From positions 1 through 12,009 of the forward strand of contig USHE01000048.1 of NCBI GenBank assembly GCA_900554385.1: a stretch of DNA of 12,009 bases, read 5' to 3'. The position numbers and the translations under genes were made by a program. Source of the DNA: an uncultured bacterium (GTDB lineage Bacteria; Cyanobacteriota; Vampirovibrionia; Gastranaerophilales; Gastranaerophilaceae). Below the pieces are notes generated by a model, which saw only the letters and a list, made by a program, of their open reading frames with translations, was not told where the DNA came from and ran no database searches. Below, piece by piece: positions 1 to 5,875 of the stretch; position 1 is the first letter of the stretch, and every line of letters starts with the position of its first letter.

Positions 1-32
1 CCCGCAAAACTATTGATATCACTGCATTTCAT
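1..32 (-). CDS. start of an unidentified protein, cut by the left edge
   Basis: Only the first codons of a minus-strand gene are in the window, reading M-K-C-S-D-I-N-S-F-A before the edge. The ATG at 32-30 is preceded by an AGAAGAAAGGA stretch with about six bases between the GGA core and the ATG, which is a good ribosome binding site and the main reason to call a gene here. It follows the 61-residue gene after 55 bases with no terminator between, so it is probably in the same transcript. Too little protein is visible to suggest a function. Confidence 0.5.
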   Translation of the reverse strand, partial: MKCSDINSFA

Positions 33-87
33 AGCATTTCCTTTCTTCTGATATCCACCACAGAATTGATTTACCGGATTTAAATTT

Positions 88-273
88 CTATTTTACATCA
101 TCTTTAATGACAATAAGATTATTCATAACTTTCATCGCACAAGTCGGAAGAACAACATGTTCAAGCCCGTCTGCAATGCTGATAATCTTTCCAGCACCAA
201 GAACTACTTCTTCACCTTTGTACATAAATTTGTAATCTGTTTCTCTGTCTGAACGAATAGTAACTTTGTCCAT
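88..273 (-). CDS. small 61-residue protein of unknown function
   Basis: I do not recognise this protein. From the chosen start it begins MDKVTIRSDRETDYKF and ends in IVIKDDVK. It has no signal peptide or membrane segment, and its many alternating hydrophobic residues suggest a small beta-rich fold; it contains one Cys (in the PTCAMKV stretch). The ATG at 273 is preferred over the in-frame ATG at 288 because AAAGGA lies six bases upstream of it, while the upstream ATG has no clear ribosome binding site. It lies 35 bases after the nucleotidyltransferase-like gene and 55 bases before the partial gene at the left edge, all on the same strand, which suggests cotranscription. The strong start site and clean stop support a real gene; the function is open. 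Confidence 0.6.
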   Translation of the reverse strand: MDKVTIRSDRETDYKFMYKGEEVVLGAGKIISIADGLEHVVLPTCAMKVMNNLIVIKDDVK

Positions 274-279
274 TGTCTT

Positions 280-285
280 TCCTTT
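280..285 (-). promoter_or_regulatory. ribosome binding site choosing the start at 273
   Basis: AAAGGA on the minus strand is followed by a six-base spacer (AAGACA) and the ATG at 273-271. It lies partly inside the codons of the longer alternative reading from 288, so it argues for the shorter 61-residue protein. Confidence 0.6.
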
Positions 286-308
286 CATTATCTCTGCAAC
301 GTAAACTT

Positions 309-644
309 TTATTTATCTTCCATAATACCAAGAGGATTAAAAAATAAACCTTCTTCCATTACTTCATCATAAATGTCTTTGTCATCCTCAAATTGTTTTT
401 GAGTGTACGGATATAAATCAATACAAACCCCTAACTGCGTTTCAATTTTACCTACAATAGGCCAAATTTGTTCACGTTTAGATTTATCCTCTATCTCAAA
501 CAGGGCAACAATCTCAATATCTTCATCCTCGTGTTCTTTTCCGTCAAGATATGCACCAAAAAGATAAAGACCCTTATAATCTTCAAAAGTTCTTCTAAAA
601 GCATTTGACAAGTGCTTTATAACTTCATTAACCTGACTTGGCAT
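309..644 (-). CDS. small nucleotidyltransferase-fold (MNT-like) protein
   Basis: A 111-residue protein resembling the minimal nucleotidyltransferase (MNT) group of the DNA polymerase beta superfamily. Members move a nucleotide onto protein, RNA or a small molecule, and several act as antitoxins of HEPN toxins. What is visible: FGAYLDGKE at residues 29-37, then D42-I43-E44 in the spacing expected for the family pattern G-[GS]-x9-13-D-h-[DE], and a possible third acid D76 in CIDLYPY. The usual Ser or Gly after the first Gly is Ala here (A31), which may weaken catalysis. No HEPN partner is visible: the next gene encodes only 61 residues. AAGGGG lies seven bases before the ATG. The gene starts 11 bases after the hisS stop and is probably cotranscribed with it. 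The fold is fairly sure; substrate and role are unknown. Confidence 0.72.
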   Translation of the reverse strand: MPSQVNEVIKHLSNAFRRTFEDYKGLYLFGAYLDGKEHEDEDIEIVALFEIEDKSKREQIWPIVGKIETQLGVCIDLYPYTQKQFEDDKDIYDEVMEEGLFFNPLGIMEDK

Positions 645-655
645 ATTTTAACCCC

Positions 656-1891
656 TTATATTCGACTTAAAACATCACTTCGCTTTACCGTAACTTGTTC
701 AGATGTTTTTAAATCTTTAACCGACACAGTATTGTTATTTATTTCGTCTTCTCCCAAAATAAGAGCGAAATCCGAAACTTTGCCTGCTTTTTCAAGCTGT
801 TTAGTGAATTTTTTATTAGCAAGGTCAAATTCAACATTCTTTCCTGCGGCTCTAAGTTCTTCTGCAAATGCAAAAGCCTCGGCTGGAGAATTTGAAACAA
901 TGTAAGCGTCAAGTTTTTTCGGTTCAACAGGCGGAAGGAGAGAATTTAATCTTTCCATGCCCATAGCCCAGCCGACAGCAGGAGTATCGTCCCCGCCAAG
1001 ATTTCTAACAAGGCTGTCATAACGTCCGCCGCCGCAAACGGCATTTTGTGAACCAAGGTTGTTTGATTTTATTTCAAATACAGTTCTGTTATAATAATCT
1101 AAACCTCTTACTAGCAGTTTATTTTCAACATACTTAACCTGCATTTTATCGAGGTATGATTTCAGTTCACTGTAATGCTCTGCGCATTCCTCGCAGATAA
1201 AATCAGATTGGATAACTTTTTGTATTTCAGGTTTTGCAAAAATTTCTTTGCAGGAATCAACTTTGCAATCCAAAAGACGCAAAGGATTTTTTTCGTATCT
1301 GTTCTGACAATCTTCGCAAAGATTATCAAATTCTGGTTTTAAAACTTCTTTTATTTTGGCTTTATAAGCTTCCCTACAAGTCGGACAGCCAAGAGAGTTA
1401 ATCTCAACTTCCAAATCATTAAGACCGAGGGATTTCAAATAATTAACAGCAAGGAGAATAACTTCCGCATCAGCAGTCGGTTGTTTTATACCGAACATTT
1501 CGACTCCCACTTGATGGAACTGTCTTTGCCTGCCAGCCTGAGGACGTTCATAGCGGAACATAGGACCTTTGTACCAGAGTTTTACGGGAGCAGAAAGTCT
1601 TGCCATACCGTTTTCGATAAACGAACGGACAACCCCTGCAGTATTTTCAGGACGCAAAGTCAATGAACGTTCACTTTTTTCAAACGTATACATTTCTTTG
1701 TTAACAATATCGGTAGTATCGCCAACTCCGCGTGCAAAAAGTTCTGTTGCTTCAAAAATAGGAGTCCTGATTTCTTTGTAGCCATACTTCGTAAAAACTT
1801 CCAGAGCTTTTTCTTCTAATCTGTGCCAGGCTTCTACATCCTGAGGTAAAATGTCTTTTGTCCCTTTAATTACGGTAATTATCTTTGCCAT
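656..1891 (-). CDS. hisS: histidyl-tRNA synthetase
   Basis: Cytoplasmic class II aminoacyl-tRNA synthetase that charges tRNA-His with histidine using ATP. Numbering from the chosen start (411 residues): the family's opening IKGTKDILP is at 8-16, motif 2 with FRYERPQAGRQRQFHQ at 112-127, the histidine-specific RGLDYYNRT at 262-270, CGGGRYD at 286-292 and motif 3 GWAMGMERL at 307-315, followed by a C-terminal anticodon-binding domain. The insertion domain holds Cys pairs (169/172, 192/195, 233/236) and C209/C214, a pattern seen in some bacterial HisRS and possibly metal-binding. The reading frame can be extended to a TTG at 1930, but those codons overlay the promoter, and HisRS proteins normally start just before IKGTKD, so the ATG at 1891 is chosen. 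It has no ribosome binding site and may be read from a leaderless mRNA. First gene of a likely operon. Confidence 0.97.
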   Translation of the reverse strand: MAKIITVIKGTKDILPQDVEAWHRLEEKALEVFTKYGYKEIRTPIFEATELFARGVGDTTDIVNKEMYTFEKSERSLTLRPENTAGVVRSFIENGMARLSAPVKLWYKGPMFRYERPQAGRQRQFHQVGVEMFGIKQPTADAEVILLAVNYLKSLGLNDLEVEINSLGCPTCREAYKAKIKEVLKPEFDNLCEDCQNRYEKNPLRLLDCKVDSCKEIFAKPEIQKVIQSDFICEECAEHYSELKSYLDKMQVKYVENKLLVRGLDYYNRTVFEIKSNNLGSQNAVCGGGRYDSLVRNLGGDDTPAVGWAMGMERLNSLLPPVEPKKLDAYIVSNSPAEAFAFAEELRAAGKNVEFDLANKKFTKQLEKAGKVSDFALILGEDEINNNTVSVKDLKTSEQVTVKRSDVLSRI

Positions 1892-1897
1892 AAAGCA

Positions 1898-1926
1898 ATT
1901 ATAGCTATTTTTGAGGTAATTGTCAA
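1898..1926 (-). promoter_or_regulatory. consensus promoter of hisS
   Basis: On the minus strand, TTGACA (1926-1921) and TATAAT (1903-1898) are separated by exactly 17 bases: a perfect sigma-70-type promoter. Seven bases after the -10 box comes the A of the hisS ATG (1891). Transcription should therefore start at or within a few bases of the start codon, leaving no room for a Shine-Dalgarno site, and none is visible. Confidence 0.88.
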
Positions 1927-1968
1927 ACAAGTTGTAAAAAAATTTTAACGTAACATTTTCTTTACTTT

Positions 1969-1982
1969 TAATTTTAAAATTA
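1969..1982. repeat. perfect 14-bp AT palindrome near the tdk promoter
   Basis: TAATTTTAAAATTA reads the same on both strands and covers the proposed -35 of the tdk promoter. It contains only A and T in an AT-rich gap, so it may be chance; it could equally be a small operator. Confidence 0.3.
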
Positions 1983-2000
1983 CTTATTAAGAACTATAAT
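1973..2000 (+). promoter_or_regulatory. probable tdk promoter
   Basis: A perfect -10 box TATAAT lies at 1995-2000, with TTTAAA (4 of 6 matches to TTGACA) 16 bases upstream. Transcription would start near 2007, giving a leader of about 44 bases before the tdk ATG. The -10 is convincing; the -35 is weak. Confidence 0.55.
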
Positions 2001-2040
2001 AAAATTGTTTGTAAATAAAATAAAAAATATTGGGGCATAC

Positions 2041-2046
2041 AGGAGA
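2041..2046 (+). promoter_or_regulatory. ribosome binding site choosing the tdk start
   Basis: AGGAGA lies four bases (AATC) before the ATG at 2051. It decides for that ATG over the in-frame TTG at 2030, which has only A/T-rich sequence before it. Confidence 0.8.
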
Positions 2047-2050
2047 AATC

Positions 2051-2668
2051 ATGGAAGGGTATAGTTTTGAACTTATCACAGGACCGATGAGCTGCGGTAA
2101 GACAGAAGAACTTTTAAGAAGAATCAGACGTTGTATTATAGCAAAGAAAAAAGTAAAAGTTATCTCACCGGATGTAGATACACGTGCAAAAGGGGATTAT
2201 ATTGAATCAAGAAACGGATTATGGCTTGATGCGATAAAGGTTAAGCATTCAATTCAAATCCTAAGTCTTATCAGACCGGAAGATGAAGTGGTTGCGATTG
2301 ATGAACTTCAATTTTTTGACGGAAATATTGCAAAAGTTATCACAAAATTGATGAACGACGGGAAAAAAATTATCGGAACAGGACTGGAACTTGATTTCAA
2401 GGCTGAACCGTTCGGACACATGCCGGAATTGATGTGTATTGCTACAAAAGTAGATAAACTTCACGCAGTTTGCATGAAATGCGGATGCGATCATGCCACA
2501 AGAACACAAAGACTTATTGACGGAAAACCAGCGGATAAAAATTCGCCGCTAATTATGATAGGCGGTGATGAAACTTATGAAGCCAGATGCATCAGATGTT
2601 ACGAACTCCCTGACAATCAGGCAAAGAAACCGGGGGTAAAAAATTTGCCGTTCAACCTGAAATGCTAA
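2051..2668 (+). CDS. tdk: thymidine kinase (TK1-like, type II)
   Basis: Phosphorylates thymidine to dTMP with ATP in the cytoplasm, the salvage route to dTTP. The 205-residue length fits the family. Visible motifs: P-loop GPMSCGKT at 11-18, the acidic IDELQFF at 83-89 (the catalytic Glu should be E85), GLELDFKAEPFG at 111-122 resembling the GLDMDFRGEPFG stretch of many bacterial enzymes, RTQRLIDGKPA at 151-161, and four zinc-ligand cysteines as CxxC pairs at 141/144 and 180/183. TYEARC at 175-180 belongs to the substrate-binding lasso region. The start is the ATG at 2051 with AGGAGA upstream; an in-frame TTG at 2030 would add seven residues outside the domain. The gene stands alone with its own promoter, divergent from hisS and convergent with the outer-membrane factor gene. 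Confidence 0.96.
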   Translation: MEGYSFELITGPMSCGKTEELLRRIRRCIIAKKKVKVISPDVDTRAKGDYIESRNGLWLDAIKVKHSIQILSLIRPEDEVVAIDELQFFDGNIAKVITKLMNDGKKIIGTGLELDFKAEPFGHMPELMCIATKVDKLHAVCMKCGCDHATRTQRLIDGKPADKNSPLIMIGGDETYEARCIRCYELPDNQAKKPGVKNLPFNLKC

Positions 2669-2712
2669 ACTATAAAAAAATATTTTCGTGCTAAACGCCA
2701 ACTCTAAGATAT

Positions 2713-2742
2713 AAAAAAAAGCCGGTATAGTGTTATACCGGC
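2713..2742 (-). terminator. intrinsic terminator of the outer-membrane factor gene
   Basis: GCCGGTATA and TATACCGGC (2721-2729 and 2734-2742) form a perfect nine-pair stem with a four-base loop. On the minus strand it is followed directly by eight T (2720-2713), so it ends transcription of the efflux channel gene. On the plus strand no T run follows the stem, so it is not a standard terminator for tdk. Confidence 0.9.
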
Positions 2743-2745
2743 AGG

Positions 2746-2768
2746 CTTTACTTTCTAATAAAGTAAAG
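2746..2768. repeat. second perfect hairpin next to the terminator
   Basis: CTTTACTTT (2746-2754) and AAAGTAAAG (2760-2768) pair perfectly over nine bases around the loop CTAAT. It stands three bases from the terminator stem. With no T run on either side it may instead stabilise the 3' end of the channel mRNA, or slow polymerase coming from tdk. Confidence 0.55.
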
Positions 2769-2790
2769 AGGTGATGATTATTTATTGTTA

Positions 2791-4185
2791 CTATAATTTA
2801 CTTCCAACTGCTTTATACAAACCTATGTAATCAACCATACATTCAATCTGCTGTTGAGCAACCATCTTATCAATAGAGAGGAGATTTTCTTTGTACTGGA
2901 TTAAATCAAGTTTTGAGATAATTCCCTCATTGAATTTGTCACGGTTGTACATAAAGTCTGCGGATTCAAGTTCGGCTTGTTTTTTAGTCTGAGCCATCTT
3001 TTCTGTATCTTTCTTAACCGAAACAAGAGCATCATTAACTTCTTGTATTGCAGTTAAGTTTGTTTTCATATATTTATTAAGAACTTTGTCATATTGAACT
3101 TTTTTCAATTTCAAGTTGGCAATACGTCTTCCGCCCGTAAATATCGGAAGCATTGCACCTGCGGCTAACGCACCCAGCATGCTTGAAGTTGACCAGGCAC
3201 TCCCAATTTGCGACGCGTTAAAAAGGGCAATCCCTGTCAAATTAATTGACGGAAGAAATTCTTTTCTTGCAACTCTTACATCAATTCCTGCTTTTTCAAC
3301 CATTGCTTCCGCTTTTAAGAAATCCGGTCTTTGAACAATTACATCAGACGAAATTTCAGAAGGAATATTGCCTGTATAATTTATATTTTCGTAAGCAGTT
3401 CTTTTAAACTCGTTTACATTTTCAGGACTTTCACCAACAAGAACGGCGAGTTGATGAAGAATGAACTCACGTTGTTTTTGTAATTCTATCAAATCAGTCT
3501 GACCTTGCACAAGAGCCTTGTTAGCCTTAACCGTATCCGCAGTAGAAGTAATACCCTCACGATTTCTTGCAAGCATAAGGTCATATATTTCCTGACGAAG
3601 GTCAACAATTTCCTGCTGAATATCAATAAGTTTATCCAATCTTACAACATTCAGATATGCAGTTCCTACAGAAGACGCGATTGCAATATATGCAGCACGC
3701 TCATCATATTTTGAACCTTCATAGAGTTTTTTTGCAGATTTTGTTTTATCTCTGTTTTTCAAAAATATGTCAACTTCATAGTTAGCGATTGCCGGAGTTG
3801 CAAACATCCAATCCCAATCAGAACTGCCCGGCATCTTTACGTAGTTTGGAGAAAATCCTGCCCCAACCTGCGGAAGTTCATTTGCAAATTGAATTCTTGT
3901 ATTCTGATAATATTCTTCCACTGCAAGAGTAGCATTTTTTAAATCGTAATTATTCTTAACAGCTTTATCTATATAAGCATTAAGATTTTCATCATTAAAA
4001 TTATTCCAAAAATCCATATTTATATATGCATATTTATAATCGTCAGATACTTTTTTATTCTTTTTAACCATGCTTTTAAACTGTTTAGGCTGTGCAGAAT
4101 TTGAACTTTCAACAGCCAAAACCGGAGTCAAAGTCATGCTCATCATACTCATCAAAAGTGTTATTGTTAATACCTTTTTCAACAT
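2791..4185 (-). CDS. outer-membrane efflux channel, TolC/OprM (NodT-type) family
   Basis: Outer-membrane factor that forms the trimeric exit duct of tripartite exporters. The 464-residue protein starts with a signal peptide: MLKK, a hydrophobic stretch to about residue 20, and likely cleavage after VLA at 24. The mature part has the family's two repeats. The first opens with MDFWNNFNDENLNAYIDKA and FANELPQVGAGF; the second has RPDFLKAEAMVEKA, VARKEFLPSINLTG, LPIFTGGRR and IQEVNDAL, all typical of OprM/NodT proteins. Unlike many of those it has no Cys near the cleavage site, so it should not be lipid-anchored. AGAAGGAA precedes the ATG. It is divergent from marR-emrA-emrB-emrB and is the natural partner of that pump. 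Its promoter overlaps the palindrome between the two arms, so MarR control is likely. The family is certain; the pairing with EmrAB is inferred from context. Confidence 0.93.
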   Translation of the reverse strand: MLKKVLTITLLMSMMSMTLTPVLAVESSNSAQPKQFKSMVKKNKKVSDDYKYAYINMDFWNNFNDENLNAYIDKAVKNNYDLKNATLAVEEYYQNTRIQFANELPQVGAGFSPNYVKMPGSSDWDWMFATPAIANYEVDIFLKNRDKTKSAKKLYEGSKYDERAAYIAIASSVGTAYLNVVRLDKLIDIQQEIVDLRQEIYDLMLARNREGITSTADTVKANKALVQGQTDLIELQKQREFILHQLAVLVGESPENVNEFKRTAYENINYTGNIPSEISSDVIVQRPDFLKAEAMVEKAGIDVRVARKEFLPSINLTGIALFNASQIGSAWSTSSMLGALAAGAMLPIFTGGRRIANLKLKKVQYDKVLNKYMKTNLTAIQEVNDALVSVKKDTEKMAQTKKQAELESADFMYNRDKFNEGIISKLDLIQYKENLLSIDKMVAQQQIECMVDYIGLYKAVGSKL

Positions 4186-4216
4186 TTTAATTCCTTCTAA
4201 TAATGTACTTGCATTT

Positions 4217-4245
4217 TTTACAATGATATGTTAGCATACTATTGT
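4217..4245 (+). promoter_or_regulatory. possible promoter of marR-emrA-emrB-emrB
   Basis: TTTACA (4217-4222) and TATTGT (4240-4245) are 17 bases apart on the plus strand, 5 and 4 matches to consensus. Transcription would start near 4252, giving a leader of about 60 bases before marR. The -10 is weak, so another start cannot be excluded. Confidence 0.4.
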
Positions 4246-4251
4246 TGTAAA
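4223..4251 (-). promoter_or_regulatory. promoter of the outer-membrane factor gene
   Basis: TTTACA (4251-4246) and TATCAT (4228-4223) on the minus strand are 17 bases apart, each 5 of 6 matches to consensus. Transcription should start near 4216, about 30 bases before the ATG at 4185. It lies entirely inside the palindrome. Confidence 0.65.
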
Positions 4252-4313
4252 TGCAACATATTTTTTTTACAACACAATTTGAAATTTGAAATTAAATAAC
4301 AGAATGGAAAAGA

Positions 4314-4784
4314 ATGGCAGATTTAAGAACCAAACATTATGTAGAAAGTATTTATTATGATATAGAATTGACAGCAAGGCTTATGAAATTTCTTGGGATA
4401 CAGGTTTTTAACAAACTCGGGATAGATATATCTCCTGACGAACACGCGACATTGGATACCATTTTCTGCCATCCGGAAATTTGCCAGCGCGACCTTGCAA
4501 AATTAATTCTGAAAGATAGAGCCAATACAGGAAAAATTCTTAACTCGCTTGAAGAAAAAAAACTTATCACCCGTACTGTTGATGTCAAAAATAATAGACT
4601 TGTAAAAAGAATGATAATTACAGATGAAGGAAATAAAAAACTTGAGGAAATAAACGAAAAAATTAAGGTACATTATTTGCAAAAAGTTTCTTGTAAATTT
4701 AAGCACGAAGAAATGAATAAATTACAAGAAACAATCAGAGCTTTCCGAAGCCAATTGGAAGAACTTGTAAACATAAACATATAG
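4314..4784 (+). CDS. MarR-family transcription regulator of the efflux locus
   Basis: A 156-residue winged-helix DNA-binding protein that acts as a dimer. MarR proteins usually repress efflux genes until a toxic or phenolic ligand binds. The helix-turn-helix is at about 56-81 (ICQRDLAKLILKD, then RANTGKILNSLEEKKL as recognition helix). The wing runs over about 86-101, with D89 and R95 in VDVKNNRLVKRM matching the family's usual wing, followed by ITDEGNKKLEEI. The N- and C-terminal helices form the dimer interface. It has Cys at 52, 57 and 127; two lie near the DNA-binding domain and might sense oxidants, but this is speculative. The ATG at 4314 follows GGAAAAGA; an ATG at 4304 is in another frame. 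It is the first gene of the marR-emrA-emrB-emrB arm (18 bases to emrA) and divergent from the channel gene, which points to autoregulation and control of both arms. Confidence 0.93.
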   Translation: MADLRTKHYVESIYYDIELTARLMKFLGIQVFNKLGIDISPDEHATLDTIFCHPEICQRDLAKLILKDRANTGKILNSLEEKKLITRTVDVKNNRLVKRMIITDEGNKKLEEINEKIKVHYLQKVSCKFKHEEMNKLQETIRAFRSQLEELVNINI

Positions 4785-4802
4785 ATAAAAAGAGGTTAGA
4801 AA

Positions 4803-5801
4803 ATGGAAGAAACAACTACAGAAGTAAAAGAAGAAGAAAAACAAAAACCTAAAGGCGTTAAAAGAACAATTGGCGCAATAATAGGTGTAGCATTATTAGG
4901 CGGTATAGGATACTTTATCCACGATGCATTGATGTATCAATCAACTGACGATGCTTATGTAGAAACAACGACCGTTCAGGTTTCCCCAAAAGTAAGCGGT
5001 CACATAACAGAAGTTTATGTCAATGACAACCAGCACATACAAGCTGGAATGGTTGTTGCAAAAATTGACGACACAGATTATAAAGTTGCGCTGAATAAAG
5101 CTCAAGCAGCATACGAGAAAGTACTTCTTGACCAGAAAAACGCACAGGCAAACTTTAAAGCTATGCAAACCAACATTGACGTAGCCCAAAAAGACCTTGA
5201 AAGATATACCAAATTATTTGAATCAGGTGCAGTATCAAAACAAACACTTGACGCAGCACAGGCAAAATATGATTCTGCCCAAGCAAATTTAACACAAGCA
5301 GAACAAGATTTGCTGTCAGATAGCAACAATAAAGTTGCTGATGCAAATTTAAAAGTTGTAAAATCCGAACTTGATCAGGCAAAATTGAACCTTCAATACA
5401 CAAAAGTTATCGCACCTCAAACAGGTACAGTAACAAGCAGACGTGTTGAAAAAGGTATGTTTGTACAAACAGGAACACCTTTATTTGTAACAGTTCCAGA
5501 TAAAGTTTGGGTTGTTGCAAACTTCAAAGAAAACCAATTACGCGGAATGAAAAAAGGACAGGCTGTTGATATAAAAATAGACACTTATCCAAACCACATT
5601 TTCAAAGGTGAAGTAGAAAGTATCCAAAGAAGTTCAGGCGCAAAATCAAGCCTTTTCCCACCTGAAAATGCAGTAGGTTCATTCGTTAAAATCGTACAAA
5701 GAATTCCGGTAAAAATAGTATTCACAGAAGAAATAAACCCTGAAGAATTCACAATTGTACCTGGAATGTCAGTAGTACCAAAAGTAAGAATAAAAGATTA
5801 G
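4803..5801 (+). CDS. emrA: EmrA/HlyD-type periplasmic adaptor of a multidrug exporter
   Basis: Membrane fusion protein that links the inner-membrane EmrB pump to the outer-membrane channel. Layout of the 332 residues: an acidic and lysine-rich cytoplasmic tail (1-20), one membrane segment at about 22-40, then STDDAYVET at 47-55, the signature just after the membrane helix in EmrA proteins. The two halves of the lipoyl-like domain are near 57-91 and 200-230, around an alpha-helical hairpin at about 92-200 rich in heptads of Ala, Gln and Lys. The beta-barrel contains VWVVANFKENQLRGMKKGQAV (235-255), and the C-terminal GSFVKIVQRIPVKI (292-305) closely matches EmrA-family proteins. It is somewhat shorter than E. 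coli EmrA (about 390), partly in the hairpin. AGAGG precedes the ATG. It lies 18 bases after marR; a hairpin then separates it from the first emrB. Confidence 0.95.
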   Translation: MEETTTEVKEEEKQKPKGVKRTIGAIIGVALLGGIGYFIHDALMYQSTDDAYVETTTVQVSPKVSGHITEVYVNDNQHIQAGMVVAKIDDTDYKVALNKAQAAYEKVLLDQKNAQANFKAMQTNIDVAQKDLERYTKLFESGAVSKQTLDAAQAKYDSAQANLTQAEQDLLSDSNNKVADANLKVVKSELDQAKLNLQYTKVIAPQTGTVTSRRVEKGMFVQTGTPLFVTVPDKVWVVANFKENQLRGMKKGQAVDIKIDTYPNHIFKGEVESIQRSSGAKSSLFPPENAVGSFVKIVQRIPVKIVFTEEINPEEFTIVPGMSVVPKVRIKD

Positions 5802-5818
5802 GATAATGGATTAATTAT

Positions 5819-5860
5819 AAAAAGTGAGCAGAGGGTTAACCGCCCAAAACTCACTTTTTT
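5819..5860 (+). terminator. terminator-like hairpin inside the emr operon
   Basis: AAAAAGTGAG (5819-5828) pairs with CTCACTTTTT (5850-5859), a ten-pair stem ending in a run of six T. The 21-base loop contains GGTTAACC and can form a small GGG/CCC inner stem. The shape is that of an intrinsic terminator, but it lies between emrA and emrB, whose ribosome binding site AAGGA starts five bases after the T run. It probably lets only part of the transcripts continue, so that adaptor mRNA exceeds pump mRNA, or it protects the emrA 3' end. Confidence 0.65.
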
Positions 5861-5875
5861 AAAGAAGGATGTGTT

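Larger units (their letters stand above)
4209..4256. promoter_or_regulatory. 48-bp imperfect palindrome, probable MarR operator
   Basis: The stretch is symmetric about 4232.5: 18 of 24 base pairs match between the two halves. The outer arms are TTGCATTT and its complement, with ACAAT and ATTGT further in, and TATGTTAGCATA (4227-4238) at the centre. A shorter dyad, TGTTG-6-CAACA (4243-4258), lies in the right half. MarR proteins bind as dimers to such palindromes, usually between their own gene and a divergent target. The region covers both predicted divergent promoters, so binding would block both. Confidence 0.7.

Noticed and set aside
273..309. MNT-HEPN toxin-antitoxin pair
   Set aside because: The adjacent protein is only 61 residues, too small for HEPN and without its RxxxxH motif.
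1892..1930. Longer hisS reading from a TTG at 1930
   Set aside because: The extra 13 codons overlay the -35 and -10 boxes and add residues absent from the usual HisRS start.
2030..2050. Longer tdk reading from a TTG at 2030
   Set aside because: No ribosome binding site, and the added residues contain the AGGAGA that serves the ATG at 2051.
4304..4306. Earlier ATG for marR
   Set aside because: It is in a different frame from the MarR protein.
4941..5403. Open frames antisense to emrA, and similar ones antisense to hisS, emrB and aroB
   Set aside because: They lie wholly inside genes with clear protein families, have no ribosome binding site of note and encode no recognisable domain.
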